Made by a program: the position numbers and the translations under genes. From NCBI GenBank assembly GCA_964057225.1, contig OZ059898.1, positions 124,001-188,000 on the forward strand: a stretch of 64,000 nucleotides of DNA, given 5' to 3'. Source of the stretch: Auanema rhodensis. Lineage: Eukaryota > Nematoda > Chromadorea > Rhabditida > Rhabditidae. Below the pieces are notes generated by a model that did no database searches, was not told the origin of the DNA, and saw nothing but the letters and a program-made list of their open reading frames with translations. Of the stretch, positions 23,585-37,312 are shown piece by piece (position 1 is the stretch's first letter; each line of letters starts with the position of its first letter).

Positions 23585-24992
23585 AGTTCACGTAAATTTC
23601 AAAGTCATGGTTACCATGAACCAATATCAATAAAAATTTGTTTTTAGACTAATATGGACATGGGGAATCTAATTTTGAAAACCGCATCTCATTATCTTTC
23701 ACGTGAAGCGAATTACATACCAAGTGCACATCACGTGTACATTTAATTAGCATAAATTAAAGTTCACGTAAATTTCAAAGTCATGGTTACCATGCACCAA
23801 TATCAATAAAAATTTGTTTTTAGACTAATATGGACATGGGGAATCTAATTTTGAAAACCGCATCTCTTTATCTTTCACGTGAAGCGAGTTACATACCAAG
23901 TGCACATCACGTGTACATTTAATTAGCATAAATTAAAGTTCACGTAAATTTCAAAGTCATGGTTACCATGAACCAATATCAATAAAAATTTGTTTTTAGA
24001 CTAATATGGACATGGGGAATCTAATTTTGAAAACCGCATTTCTTTATCTTTCACGTGAAGCGAGTTACATACCAAGTGCACATCACGTGTACATTTAATT
24101 AGCATAAATTAAAGTTCACGTAAAATTCAAAGTCATGGTTACCATGAACCAATATCAATAAAAATTTAATTTTAGACTAATATGGACATGGGGAATCTAA
24201 TTTTGAAAACCGCATCTCTTTATCTTTCACGTGAAGCGAGTTACATACCAAGTGCACATCACGTGTACATTTAATTAGCATAAATTAAAGTTCACGTAAA
24301 TTTCAAAGTCATGGTTACCATGAACCAATATCAATAAAAATTAGTTTTTAGACTAATATGGACATGGGGAATCTAATTTTGAAAACCGCATTTCTTTATC
24401 TTTCACGTGAAGCGAGTTACATACCAAGTGCACATCACGTGTACATTTAATTAGCATAAATTAAAGTTCACGTAAATTTCAAAGTCATGGTTACCATGAA
24501 CCAATATCAATAAAAATTTGTTTTTAGACTAATATGGACATGGGGAATCTAATTTTGAAAACCGCATTTCTTTATCTTTCAAGTGAAGCGAGTTACATAC
24601 CAAGTGCACATCACGTGTACATTTAATTAGCATAAATTAAAGTTCACGTAAATTTCAAAGTCATGGTTACCATGAACCAATATCAATAAAAATTAGTTTT
24701 TAGACTAATATGGACATGGGGAATCTAATTTTGAAAACCGCCTTTCTTTATCTTTCACGTGAAGCGAGTTACATACCAAGTGCACATCACGTGTACATTT
24801 AATTAGCATAAATTAAAGTTCACGTAAAATTCAAAGTCATGGTTACCATGAAGCAATATCAATAAAAATTAGTTTTTAGACTAATATGGACATGGGGAAT
24901 CTAATTTTGAAAACCGCATCTCTTTATCTTTCACGTGAAGCGAGTTACATACCAAGTGCACATCACGTGTACATTTAATTAGCATTAATTAA
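23585..24992. repeat. 8-mer HOR copy 2 (1408 bp), m135-m142
   Basis: Same marker order as copy 1; the 'tcattatctt' tag is at 23689 compared with 22281. As far as I can see it differs from copy 1 only at the private T69A site. Confidence 0.9.
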
Positions 24993-26400
24993 AGTTCACG
25001 TAAATTTCAAAGTCATGGTTACCATGAACCAATATCAATAAAAATTTGTTTTTAGACTAATATGGACATGGGGAATCTAATTTTGAAAACCGCATCTCAT
25101 TATCTTTCACGTGAAGCGAATTACATACCAAGTGCACATCACGTGTACATTTAATTAGCATAAATTAAAGTTCACGTAAATTTCAAAGTCATGGTTACCA
25201 TGCACCAATATCAATAAAAATTTGTTTTTAGACTAATATGGACATGGGGAATCTAATTTTGAAAACCGCATCTCTTTATCTTTCACGTGAAGCGAGTTAC
25301 ATACCAAGTGCACATCACGTGTACATTTAATTAGCATAAATTAAAGTTCACGTAAATTTCAAAGTCATGGTTACCATGAACCAATATCAATAAAAATTTG
25401 TTTTTAGACTAATATGGACATGGGGAATCTAATTTTGAAAACCGCATTTCTTTATCTTTCACGTGAAGCGAGTTACATACCAAGTGCACATCACGTGTAC
25501 ATTTAATTAGCATAAATTAAAGTTCACGTAAAATTCAAAGTCATGGTTACCATGAACCAATATCAATAAAAATTTAATTTTAGACTAATATGGACATGGG
25601 GAATCTAATTTTGAAAACCGCATCTCTTCATCTTTCACGTGAAGCGAGTTACATACCAAGTGCACATCACGTGTACATTTAATTAGCATAAATTAAAGTT
25701 CACGTAAATTTCAAAGTCATGGTTACCATGAACCAATATCAATAAAAATTAGTTTTTAGACTAATATGGACATGGGGAATCTAATTTTGAAAACCGCATT
25801 TCTTTATCTTTCACGTGAAGCGAGTTACATACCAAGTGCACATCACGTGTACATTTAATTAGCATAAATTAAAGTTCACGTAAATTTCAAAGTCATGGTT
25901 ACCATGAACCAATATCAATAAAAATTTGTTTTTAGACTAATATGGACATGGGGAATCTAATTTTGAAAACCGCATTTCTTTATCTTTCAAGTGAAGCGAG
26001 TTACATACCAAGTGCACATCACGTGTACATTTAATTAGCATAAATTAAAGTTCACGTAAATTTCAAAGTCATGGTTACCATGAACCAATATCAATAAAAA
26101 TTAGTTTTTAGACTAATATGGACATGGGGAATCTAATTTTGAAAACCGCCTTTCTTTATCTTTCACGTGAAGCGAGTTACATACCAAGTGCACATCACGT
26201 GTACATTTAATTAGCATAAATTAAAGTTCACGTAAAATTCAAAGTCATGGTTACCATGAAGCAATATCAATAAAAATTAGTTTTTAGACTAATATGGACA
26301 TGGGGAATCTAATTTTGAAAACCGCATTTCTTTATCTTTCACGTGAAGCGAGTTACATACCAAGTGCACATCACGTGTACATTTAATTAGCATAAATTAA
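24993..26400. repeat. 8-mer HOR copy 3 (1408 bp), m143-m150
   Basis: The 'tcattatctt' tag is at 25097. Differences from copies 1 and 2 are T109C in the fourth monomer and, in the eighth, T104 with A170 instead of C104 with T170. The eighth monomer is thus exchanged in its 3' part, which marks the end of regular amplification. Confidence 0.88.
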
Positions 26401-27808
26401 AGTTCACGTAAAATTCAAAGTCATGGTTACCATGAACCAATATCAATAAAAATTTGTTTTTAGACTAATATGGACATGGGGAATCTAATTTTGAAAACCG
26501 CATCTCTTTATCTTTCACGTGAAGCGAGTTACATACCAAGTGCACATCACGTGTACATTTAATTAGCATAAATTAAAGTTCACGTAAATTTCAAAGTCAT
26601 GGTTACCATGAAGCAATATCAATAAAAATTTGTTTTTAGACTAATATGGACATGGGGAATCTAATTTTGAAAACCGCATTTCTTTATCTTTCAAGTGAAG
26701 CGAGTTACATACCAAGTGCACATCACGTGTACATTTAATTAGCATAAATTAAAGTTCACGTAAATTTCAAAGTCATGGTTACCATGAACCAATATCAATA
26801 AAAATTTAATTTTAGACTAATATGGACATGGGGAATCTAATTTTGAAAACCGCATCTCTTTATCTTTCACGTGAAGCGAGTTACATACCAAGTGCACATC
26901 ACGTGTACATTTAATTAGCATAAATTAAAGTTCACGTAAATTTCAAAGTCATGGTTACCATGAACCAATATCAATAAAAATTAGTTTTTAGACTAATATG
27001 GACATGGGGAATCTAATTTTGAAAACCGCATTTCTTTATCTTTCACGTGAAGCGAGTTACATACCAAGTGCACATCACGTGTACATTTAATTAGCATAAA
27101 TTAAAGTTCACGTAAAATTCAAAGTCATGGTTACCACGAACCAATATCAATAAAAATTTAATTTTAGACTAATATGGACATGGGGAATCTAATTTTGAAA
27201 ACCGCATCTCTTTATCTTTCACGTGAAGCGAGTTACATACCAAGTGCACATCACGTGTACATTTAATTAGCATAAATTAAAGTTCACGTAAATTTCAAAG
27301 TCATGGTTACCATGAACCAATATCAATAAAAATTTGTTTTTAGACTAATATGGACATGGGGAATCTAATTTTGAAAACCGCATTTCTTTATCTTTCAAGT
27401 GAAGCGAGTTACATACCAAGTGCACATCACGTGTACATTTAATTAGCATAAATTAAAGTTCACGTAAATTTCAAAGTCATGGTTACCATGAACCAATATC
27501 AATAAAAATTAGTTTTTAGACTAATATGGACATGGGGAATCTAATTTTGAAAACCGCCTTTCTTTATCTTTCACGTGAAGCGAGTTACATACCAAGTGCA
27601 CATCACGTGTACATTTAATTAGCATAAATTAAAGTTCACGTAAAATTCAAAGTCATGGTTACCATGAAGCAATATCAATAAAAATTAGTTTTTAGACTAA
27701 TATGGACATGGGGAATCTAATTTTGAAAACCGCATTTCTTTATCTTTCACGTGAAGCGAGTTACATACCAAGTGCACATCACGTGTACATTTAATTAGCA
27801 TAAATTAA
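26401..27808. repeat. Scrambled 8-monomer derivative of the 8-mer HOR, m151-m158
   Basis: The block keeps the 1408-bp length but the inner order is changed: Y; AAG+T104+C118A hybrid (m152); T13 with 'tttaatttt' hybrid (m153); AAC T55A T104; Y 'tttaatttt' (m155, also 'ccacgaacc'); X C118A; AAC T55A A102C; A13/AAG T55A T104. m152 and m153 carry marker pairs not seen in the regular HOR and look like crossover or conversion products. Confidence 0.8.
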
Positions 27809-29392
27809 AGTTCACGTAAAATTCAAAGTCATGGTTACCATGAACCAATATCAATAAAAATTTGTTTTTAGACTAATATGGACATGGGGAATCTAATTTT
27901 GAAAACCGCATCTCTTTATCTTTCACGTGAAGCGAGTTACATACCAAGTGCACATCACGTGTACATTTAATTAGCATAAATTAAAGTTCACGTAAATTTC
28001 AAAGTCATGGTTACCATGAAGCAATATCAATAAAAATTTGTTTTTAGACTAATATGGACATGGGGAATCTAATTTTGAAAACCGCATCTCTTTATCTTTC
28101 ACGTGAAGCGAGTTACATACCAAGTGCACATCACGTGTACATTTAATTAGCATTAATTAAAGTTCACGTAAATTTCAAAGTCATGGTTACCATGAACCAA
28201 TATCAATAAAAATTTGTTTTTAGACTAATATGGACATGGGGAATCTAATTTTGAAAACCGCATCTCTTTATCTTTCACGTGAAGCGAATTACATACCAAG
28301 TGCACATCACGTGTACATTTAATTAGCATAAATTAAAGTTCACGTAAATTTCAAAGTCATGGTTACCATGCACCAATATCAATAAAAATTTGTTTTTAGA
28401 CTAATATGGACATGGGGAATCTAATTTTGAAAACCGCATCTCTTTATCTTTCACGTGAAGCGAGTTACATACCAAGTGCACATCACGTGTACATTTAATT
28501 AGCATAAATTAAAGTTCACGTAAATTTCAAAGTCATGGTTACCATGAACCAATATCAATAAAAATTTGTTTTCAGACTAATATGGACATGGGGAATCTAA
28601 TTTTGAAAACCGCATCTCTTTATCTTTCACGTGAAGCGAGTTACATACCAAGTGCACATCACGTGTACATTTAATTAGCATAAATTAAAGTTCACGTAAA
28701 TTTCAAAGTCATGGTTACCATGCACCAATATCAATAAAAATTTGTTTTTAGACTAATATGGACATGGGGAATCTAATTTTGAAAACCGCATCTCTTTATC
28801 TTTCACGTGAAGCGAGTTACATACCAAGTGCACATCACGTGTACATTTAATTAGCATAAATTAAAGTTCACGTAAATTTCAAAGTCATGGTTACCATGAA
28901 GCAATATCAATAAAAATTTGTTTTTAGACTAATATGGACATGGGGAATCTAATTTTGAAAACCGCATCTCTTTATCTTTCACGTGAAGCGAGTTACATAC
29001 CAAGTGCACATCACGTGTACATTTAATTAGCATAAATTAAAGTTCACGTAAATTTCAAAGTCATGGTTACCATGAAGCAATATCAATAAAAATTTGTTTT
29101 TAGACTAATATGGACATGGGGAATCTAATTTTGAAAACCGCATCTCTTTATCTTTCACGTGAAGCGAGTTACATACCAAGTGCACATCACGTGTACATTT
29201 AATTAGCATTAATTAAAGTTCACGTAAATTTCAAAGTCATGGTTACCATGAACCAATATCAATAAAAATTTGTTTTTAGACTAATATGGACATGGGGAAT
29301 CTAATTTTGAAAACCGCATCTCTTTATCTTTCACGTGAAGCGAGTTACATACCAAGTGCACATCACGTGTACATTTAATTAGCATAAATTAA
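27809..29392. repeat. Last A13-containing block, m159-m167
   Basis: The order is Y (m159, the last A13 monomer I can find), Z A170T, AAC G128A, CAC, AAC ('gttttcagac'), CAC, AAG, AAG A170T (m166, the last A170T), AAC. It parallels m30-m37 near 5.1-6.5 kb. It is the border between the A13-rich left part and the CAC-rich right part. Confidence 0.75.
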
Positions 29393-32208
29393 AGTTCACG
29401 TAAATTTCAAAGTCATGGTTACCATGAACCAATATCAATAAAAATTTGTTTTTAGACTAATATGGACATGGGGAATCTAATTTTGGAAACCGCATTTCTT
29501 TATCTTTCACGTGAAGCGAGTTACATACCAAGTGCACATCACGTGTACATTTAATTAGCATAAATTAAAGTTCACGTAAATTTCAAAGTCATGGTTACCA
29601 TGCACCAATATCAATAAAAATTTGTTTTTAGACTAATATGGACATGGGGAATCTAATTTTGAGAACCGCATCTCTTTATCTTTCACGTGAAGCGAGTTAC
29701 ATACCAAGTGCACATCACGTGTACATTTAATTAGCATAAATTAAAGTTCACGTAAATTTCAAAGTCATGGTTACCATGCACCAATATCAATAAAAATTTG
29801 TTTTTAGACTAATATGGACATGGGAAATCTAATTTTGAAAACCGCATCTCTTTATCTTTCACGTGAAGCGAGTTACATACCAAGTGCACATCACGTGTAC
29901 ATTTAATTAGCATAAATTAAAGTTCACGTAAATTTCAAAGTCATGGTTACCATGAACCAATATCAATAAAAATTTGTTTTTAGACTAATATGGACATGGG
30001 GAATCTAATTTTGAAAACCGCATCTCTTTATCTTTCACGTGAAGCGAGTTACATACCGAGTGCACATCACGTGTACATTTAATTAGCATAAATTAAAGTT
30101 CACGTAAATTTCAAAGTCATGGTTACCATGCACCAATATCAATAAAAATTTGTTTTTAGACTAATATGGACATGGGGAATCTAATTTTGAAAACCGCATC
30201 TCTTTATCTTTCACGTGAAGCGAGTTACATACCAAGTGCACATCACGTGTACATTTAATAAGCATAAATTAAAGTTCACGTAAATTTCAAAGTCATGGTT
30301 ACCATGAACCAATATCAATAAAAATTTGTTTTTAGACTAATATGGACATGGGGAATCTAATTTTGAAAACCGCATCTCTTTATCTTTCACGTGAAGCGAG
30401 TTACATACCAAGTGCACATCACGTGTACATTTAATTAGCATAAATTAAAGTTCACGTAAATTTCAAAGTCATGGTTACCATGAAGCAATATCAATAAGAA
30501 TTTGTTTTTAGACTAATATGGACATGGGGAATCTAATTTTGAAAACCGCATCTCTTTATCTTTCACGTGAAGCGAGTTACATACCAAGTGCACATCACGT
30601 GTACATTTAATTAGCATAAATTAAAGTTCACGTAAATTTCAAAGTCATGGTTACCATGAAGCAATATCAATAAGAATTTGTTTTTAGACTAATATGGACA
30701 TGGGGAATCTAATTTTGAAAACCGCATCTCTTTATCTTTCACGTGAAGCGAGTTACATACCAAGTGCACATCACGTGTACATTTAATTAGCATAAATTAA
30801 AGTTCACGTAAATTTCAAAGTCATGGTTACCATGAAGCAATATCAATAAGAATTTGTTTTTAGACTAATATGGACATGGGGAATCTAATTTTGAAAACCG
30901 CATCTCTTTATCTTTCACGTGAAGCGAGTTACATACCAAGTGCACATCACGTGTACATTTAATAAGCATAAATTAAAGTTCACGTAAATTTCAAAGTCAT
31001 GGTTACCATGAACCAATATCAATAAAAACTTGTTTTTAGACTAATATGGACATGAGGAATCTAATTTTGAAAACCGCATCTCTTTATCTTTCACGTGAAG
31101 CGAGTTACATACCAAGTGCACATCACGTGTACATTTAATTAGCATAAATTAAAGTTCACGTAAATTTCAAAGTCATGGTTACCATGAACCAATATCAATA
31201 AAAATTTGTTTTTAGACTAATATGGACATGGGGAATCTAATTTTGAAAACCGCATCTCTTCATCTTTCACGTGAAGCGAGTTACATACCAAGTGCACATC
31301 ACGTGTACATTTAATTAGCATAAATTAAAGTTCACGTAAATTTCAAAGTCATGGTTACCATGCACCAATATCAATAAAAATTTGTTTTTAGACTAATATG
31401 GACATGGGGAATCTAATTTTGAAAACCGCATCTCTTTATCTTTCACGTGAAGCGAGTTACATACCAAGTGCACATCACGTGTACATTTAATTAGCATAAA
31501 TTAAAGTTCACGTAAATTTCAAAGTCATGGTTACCATGCACCAATATCAATAAAAATTTGTTTTTAGACTAATATGGACATGGGGAATCTAATTTTGAAA
31601 ACCGCATCTCTTTATCTTTCACGTGAAGCGAGTTACATACCAAGTGCACATCACGTGTACATTTAATTAGCATAAATTAAAGTTCACGTAAATTTCAAAG
31701 TCATGGTTACCATGAACCAATATCAATAAAAATTTGTTTTTAGACTAATATGGACATGGGGAATCTAATTTTGAAAACCGCATCTCTTCATCTTTCACGT
31801 GAAGCGAGTTACATACCAAGTGCACATCACGTGTACATTTAATTAGCATAAATTAAAGTTCACGTAAATTTCAAAGTCATGGTTACCATGCACCAATATC
31901 AATAAAAATTTGTTTTTAGACTAATATGGACATGGGGAATCTAATTTGGAAAACCGAATCTCTTTATCTTTCACGTGAAGCGAGTTACATACCAAGTGCA
32001 CATCACGTGTACATTTAATTAGCATAAATTAAAGTTCACGTAAATTTCAAAGTCATGGTTACCATGAAGCAATATCAATAAAAATTTGTTTTTAGACTAA
32101 TATGGACATGGGGAATCTAATTTTGAAAACCGCATCTCTTTATCTTTCACGTGAAGCGAGTTACATACCAAGTGCACATCACGTGTACATTTAATTAGCA
32201 TAAATTAA
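29393..32208. repeat. Block m168-m183, first copy of the A94G/A95G/A138G set
   Basis: Markers: AAC A94G T104; CAC A95G; CAC; AAC A138G ('accgagtg'); CAC T164A; AAC; three consecutive AAG A50G monomers (30449-30976); AAC G79A; AAC T109C; CAC; CAC; AAC T109C; CAC C101A; AAG. Bases 29393-30096 recur at 32209 (offset 2816) and 31329-32208 recur at 32913 (offset 1584). Confidence 0.8.
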
Positions 32209-33792
32209 AGTTCACGTAAATTTCAAAGTCATGGTTACCATGAACCAATATCAATAAAAATTTGTTTTTAGACTAATATGGACATGGGGAATCTAATTTT
32301 GGAAACCGCATTTCTTTATCTTTCACGTGAAGCGAGTTACATACCAAGTGCACATCACGTGTACATTTAATTAGCATAAATTAAAGTTCACGTAAATTTC
32401 AAAGTCATGGTTACCATGCACCAATATCAATAAAAATTTGTTTTTAGACTAATATGGACATGGGGAATCTAATTTTGAGAACCGCATCTCTTTATCTTTC
32501 ACGTGAAGCGAGTTACATACCAAGTGCACATCACGTGTACATTTAATTAGCATAAATTAAAGTTCACGTAAATTTCAAAGTCATGGTTACCATGCACCAA
32601 TATCAATAAAAATTTGTTTTTAGACTAATATGGACATGGGGAATCTAATTTTGAAAACCGCATCTCTTTATCTTTCACGTGAAGCGAGTTACATACCAAG
32701 TGCACATCACGTGTACATTTAATTAGCATAAATTAAAGTTCACGTAAATTTCAAAGTCATGGTTACCATGAACCAATATCAATAAAAATTTGTTTTTAGA
32801 CTAATATGGACATGGGGAATCTAATTTTGAAAACCGCATCTCTTTATCTTTCACGTGAAGCGAGTTACATACCGAGTGCACATCACGTGTACATTTAATT
32901 AGCATAAATTAAAGTTCACGTAAATTTCAAAGTCATGGTTACCATGCACCAATATCAATAAAAATTTGTTTTTAGACTAATATGGACATGGGGAATCTAA
33001 TTTTGAAAACCGCATCTCTTTATCTTTCACGTGAAGCGAGTTACATACCAAGTGCACATCACGTGTACATTTAATTAGCATAAATTAAAGTTCACGTAAA
33101 TTTCAAAGTCATGGTTACCATGCACCAATATCAATAAAAATTTGTTTTTAGACTAATATGGACATGGGGAATCTAATTTTGAAAACCGCATCTCTTTATC
33201 TTTCACGTGAAGCGAGTTACATACCAAGTGCACATCACGTGTACATTTAATTAGCATAAATTAAAGTTCACGTAAATTTCAAAGTCATGGTTACCATGAA
33301 CCAATATCAATAAAAATTTGTTTTTAGACTAATATGGACATGGGGAATCTAATTTTGAAAACCGCATCTCTTCATCTTTCACGTGAAGCGAGTTACATAC
33401 CAAGTGCACATCACGTGTACATTTAATTAGCATAAATTAAAGTTCACGTAAATTTCAAAGTCATGGTTACCATGCACCAATATCAATAAAAATTTGTTTT
33501 TAGACTAATATGGACATGGGGAATCTAATTTTGAAAACCGAATCTCTTTATCTTTCACGTGAAGCGAGTTACATACCAAGTGCACATCACGTGTACATTT
33601 AATTAGCATAAATTAAAGTTCACGTAAATTTCAAAGTCATGGTTACCATGAAGCAATATCAATAAAAATTTGTTTTTAGACTAATATGGACATGGGGAAT
33701 CTAATTTTGAAAACCGCATCTCTTTATCTTTCACGTGAAGCGAGTTACATACCAAGTGCACATCACGTGTACATTTAATTAGCATAAATTAA
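32209..33792. repeat. Block m184-m192, composite second copy
   Basis: m184-m187 repeat m168-m171 (A94G at 32302, A95G, A138G), and m188-m192 repeat m179-m183 (CAC, CAC, AAC T109C, CAC C101A, AAG). Compared with the first copy, seven monomers between these two segments are missing, so this is an internally deleted duplicate. Confidence 0.8.
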
Positions 33793-36700
33793 AGTTCACG
33801 TAAATTTCAAAGTCATGGTTACCATGAAGCAATATCAATAAGAATTTGTTTTTAGACTAATATGGACATGGGGAATCTAATTTTGAAAACCGCATCTCTT
33901 TATCTTTCACGTGAAGCGAGTTACATACCAAGTGCACATCACGTGTACATTTAATAAGCATAAATTAAAGTTCACGTAAATTTCAAAGTCATGGTTACCA
34001 TGAACCAATATCAATAAAAATTTGTTTTTAGACTAATATGGACATGAGGAATCTAATTTTGAAAACCGCATTTCTTTATCTTTCACGTGAAGCGAGTTAC
34101 ATACCAAGTGCACATCACGTGTACATTTAATTAGCATAAATTAAAGTTCACGTAAATTTCAAAGTCATGGTTACCATGAAGCAATATCAATAAAAATTTG
34201 TTTTTAGACTAATATGGACATGGGGAATCTAATTTTGAAAACCGCATCTCTTTATCTTTCACGTGAAGCGAGTTACATACCAAGTGCACATCACGTGTAC
34301 ATTTAATTAGCATAAATTAAAGTTCACGTAAATTTCAAAGTCATGGTTACCATGAAGCAATATCAATAAAAATTTGTTTTTAGACTAATATGGACATGGG
34401 GAATCTAATTTTGAAAACCGCATCTCTTTATCTTTCACGTGAAGCGAGTTACATACCAAGTGCACATCACGTGTACATTTAATTAGCATAAATTAAAGTT
34501 CACGTAAATTTCAAAGTCATGGTTACCATGAACCAATATCAATAAAAATTTGTTTTTAGACTAATATGGACATGAGGAATCTAATTTTGAAAACCGCATT
34601 TCTTTATCTTTCACGTGAAGCGAGTTACATACCAAGTGCACATCACGTGTACATTTAATTAGCATAAATTAAAGTTCACGTAAATTTCAAAGTCATGGTT
34701 ACCATGAAGCAATATCAATAAAAATTTGTTTTTAGACTAATATGGACATGGGGAATCTAATTTTGAAAACCACATCTCTTTATCTTTCACGTGAAGCGAG
34801 TTACATACCAAGTGCACATCACGTGTACATTTAATTAGCATAAATTAAAGTTCACGTAAATTTCAAAGTCATGGTTACCATGAACCAATATCAATAAAAA
34901 TTTGTTTTTAGACTAATATGGACATGGGGAATCTAATTTTGAAAACCGCATCTCTTTATCTTTCACGTGAAGCGAGTTACATACCAAGTGCACATCACGT
35001 GTACATTTAATTAGCATAAATTAAAGTTCACGTAAATTTCAAAGTCATGGTTACCATGAACCAATATCAATAAAAATTTGTTTTTAGACTAATATGGACA
35101 TGGGGAATCTAATTTTGAAAACCGCATCTCTTTATCTTTCACGTGAAGCGAGTTACATACCAAGTGCACATCACGTGTACATTTAATTAGCATAAATTAA
35201 AGTTCACGTAAATTTCAAAGTCATGGTTACCATGCACCAATATCAATAAAAATTTGTTTTTAGACTAATATGGACATGGGGAATCTAATTTTGAAAACCG
35301 CATCTCTTTATCTTTCACGTGAAGCGAGTTACATACCAAGTGCACATCACGTGTACATTTAATTAGCATAAATTAAAGTTCACGTAAATTTCAAAGTCAT
35401 GGTTACCATGAACCAATATCAATAAAAATTTGTTTTTAGACTAATATGGACATGGGGAATCTAATTTTGAAAACCGCATCTCTTCATCTTTCACGTGAAG
35501 CGAGTTACATACCAAGTGCACATCACGTGTACATTTAATTAGCATAAATTAAAGTTCACGTAAATTTCAAAGTCATGGTTACCATGAACCAATATCAATA
35601 AAAATTTGTTTTTAGACTAATATGGACATGGGGAATCTAATTTTGAAAACCGCATCTCTTTATCTTTCACGTGAAGCGAGTTACATACCAAGTGCACATC
35701 ACGTGTACATTTAATTAGCATAAATTAAAGTTCACGTAAATTTCAAAGTCATGGTTACCATGCACCAATATCAATAAAAATTTGTTTTTAGACTAATATG
35801 AACATGGGGAATCTAATTTTGAAAACCGCATCTCTTTATCTTTCACGTGAAGCGAGTTACACACCAAGTGCACATCACGTGTACATTTAATTAGCATAAA
35901 TTAAAGTTCACGTAAATTTCAAAGTCATGGTTACCATGAACCAATATCAATAAAAATTTGTTTTTAGACTAATATGGACATGGGGAATCTAATTTTGAAA
36001 ACCGCATCTCTTCATCTTTCACGTGAAGCGAGTTACATACCAAGTGCACATCACGTGTACATTTAATTAGCATAAATTAAAGTTCACGTAAATTTCAAAG
36101 TCATGGTTACCATGCACCAATATCAATAAAAATTTGTTTTTAGACTAATATGGACATGGGGAATCTAATTTTGAAAACCGAATCTCTTTATCTTTCACGT
36201 GAAGCGAGTTACATACCAAGTGCACATCACGTGTACATTTAATAAGCATAAATTAAAGTTCACGTAAATTTCAAAGTCATGGTTACCATGAACCAATATC
36301 AATAAAAATTTGTTTTTAGACTAATATGGACATGGGGAATCTAATTTTGAAAACCGCATCTCTTTATCTTTCACGTGAAGCGAGTTACATACCAAGTGCA
36401 CATCACGTGTACATTTAATTAGCATAAATTAAAGTTCACGTAAATTTCAAAGTCATGGTTACCATGAACCAATATCAATAAAAATTTGTTTTTAGACTAA
36501 TATGGACATGAGGAATCTAATTTTGAAAACCGCATTTCTTTATCTTTCACGTGAAGCGAGTTACATACCAAGTGCACATCACGTGTACATTTAATTAGCA
36601 TAAATTAAAGTTCACGTAAATTTCAAAGTCATGGTTACCATGAAGCAATATCAATAAAAATTTGTTTTTAGAATAATATGGACATGGGGAATCTAATTTT

Positions 36701-37312
36701 GAAAACCGCATCTCTTTATCTTTCACGTGAAGCGAGTTACATACCAAGTGCACATCACGTGTACATTTAATTAGCATAAATTAAAGTTCACGTAAATTTC
36801 AAAGTCATGGTTACCATGCACCAATATCAATAAAAATTTGTTTTTAGACTAATATGGACATGGGGAATCTAATTTTGAAAACCGCATCTCTTTATCTTTC
36901 ACGTGAAGCGAGTTACATACCAAGTGCACATCACGTGTACATTTAATTAGCATAAATTAAAGTTCACGTAAATTTCAAAGTCATGGTTACCATGAACCAA
37001 TATCAATAAAAATTTGTTTTTAGACTAATATGGACATGGGGAATCTAATTTTGAAAACCGCATCTCTTCATCTTTCACGTGAAGCGAGTTACATACCAAG
37101 TGCACATCACGTGTACATTTAATTAGCATAAATTAAAGTTCACGTAAATTTCAAAGTCATGGTTACCATGCACCAATATCAATAAAAATTTGTTTTTAGA
37201 CTAATATGGACATGGGGAATCTAATTTTGAAAACCGCATCTCTTTATCTTTCACGTGAAGCGAGTTACATACCAAGTGCACATCACGTGTACATTTAATT
37301 AGCATAAATTAA
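33793..37312. repeat. 20-monomer segment m193-m212
   Basis: It opens with AAG A50G T164A, AAC G79A T104, AAG, AAG, AAC G79A T104, AAG G100A ('ccacatct'), AAC, AAC, CAC. It continues with AAC/CAC alternation carrying T109C and C101A, and another AAC G79A T104 (m208). m209 has C65A at 36673, which removes a reverse-strand stop and creates a spurious 60-codon frame. m204 has private changes ('atgaacat', 'acacacc'). Confidence 0.78.

Noticed and set aside
36595-36777. Reverse-strand 60-codon ORF
   Set aside because: It lies inside the satellite. One reverse frame has a TAG (complement of CTA at monomer 65-67) that C65A at 36673 changes to TAT, so the frame stays open for little more than one monomer. 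It has no codon bias, RBS, homology or conservation apart from the repeat, and the neighbouring monomers have the stop.
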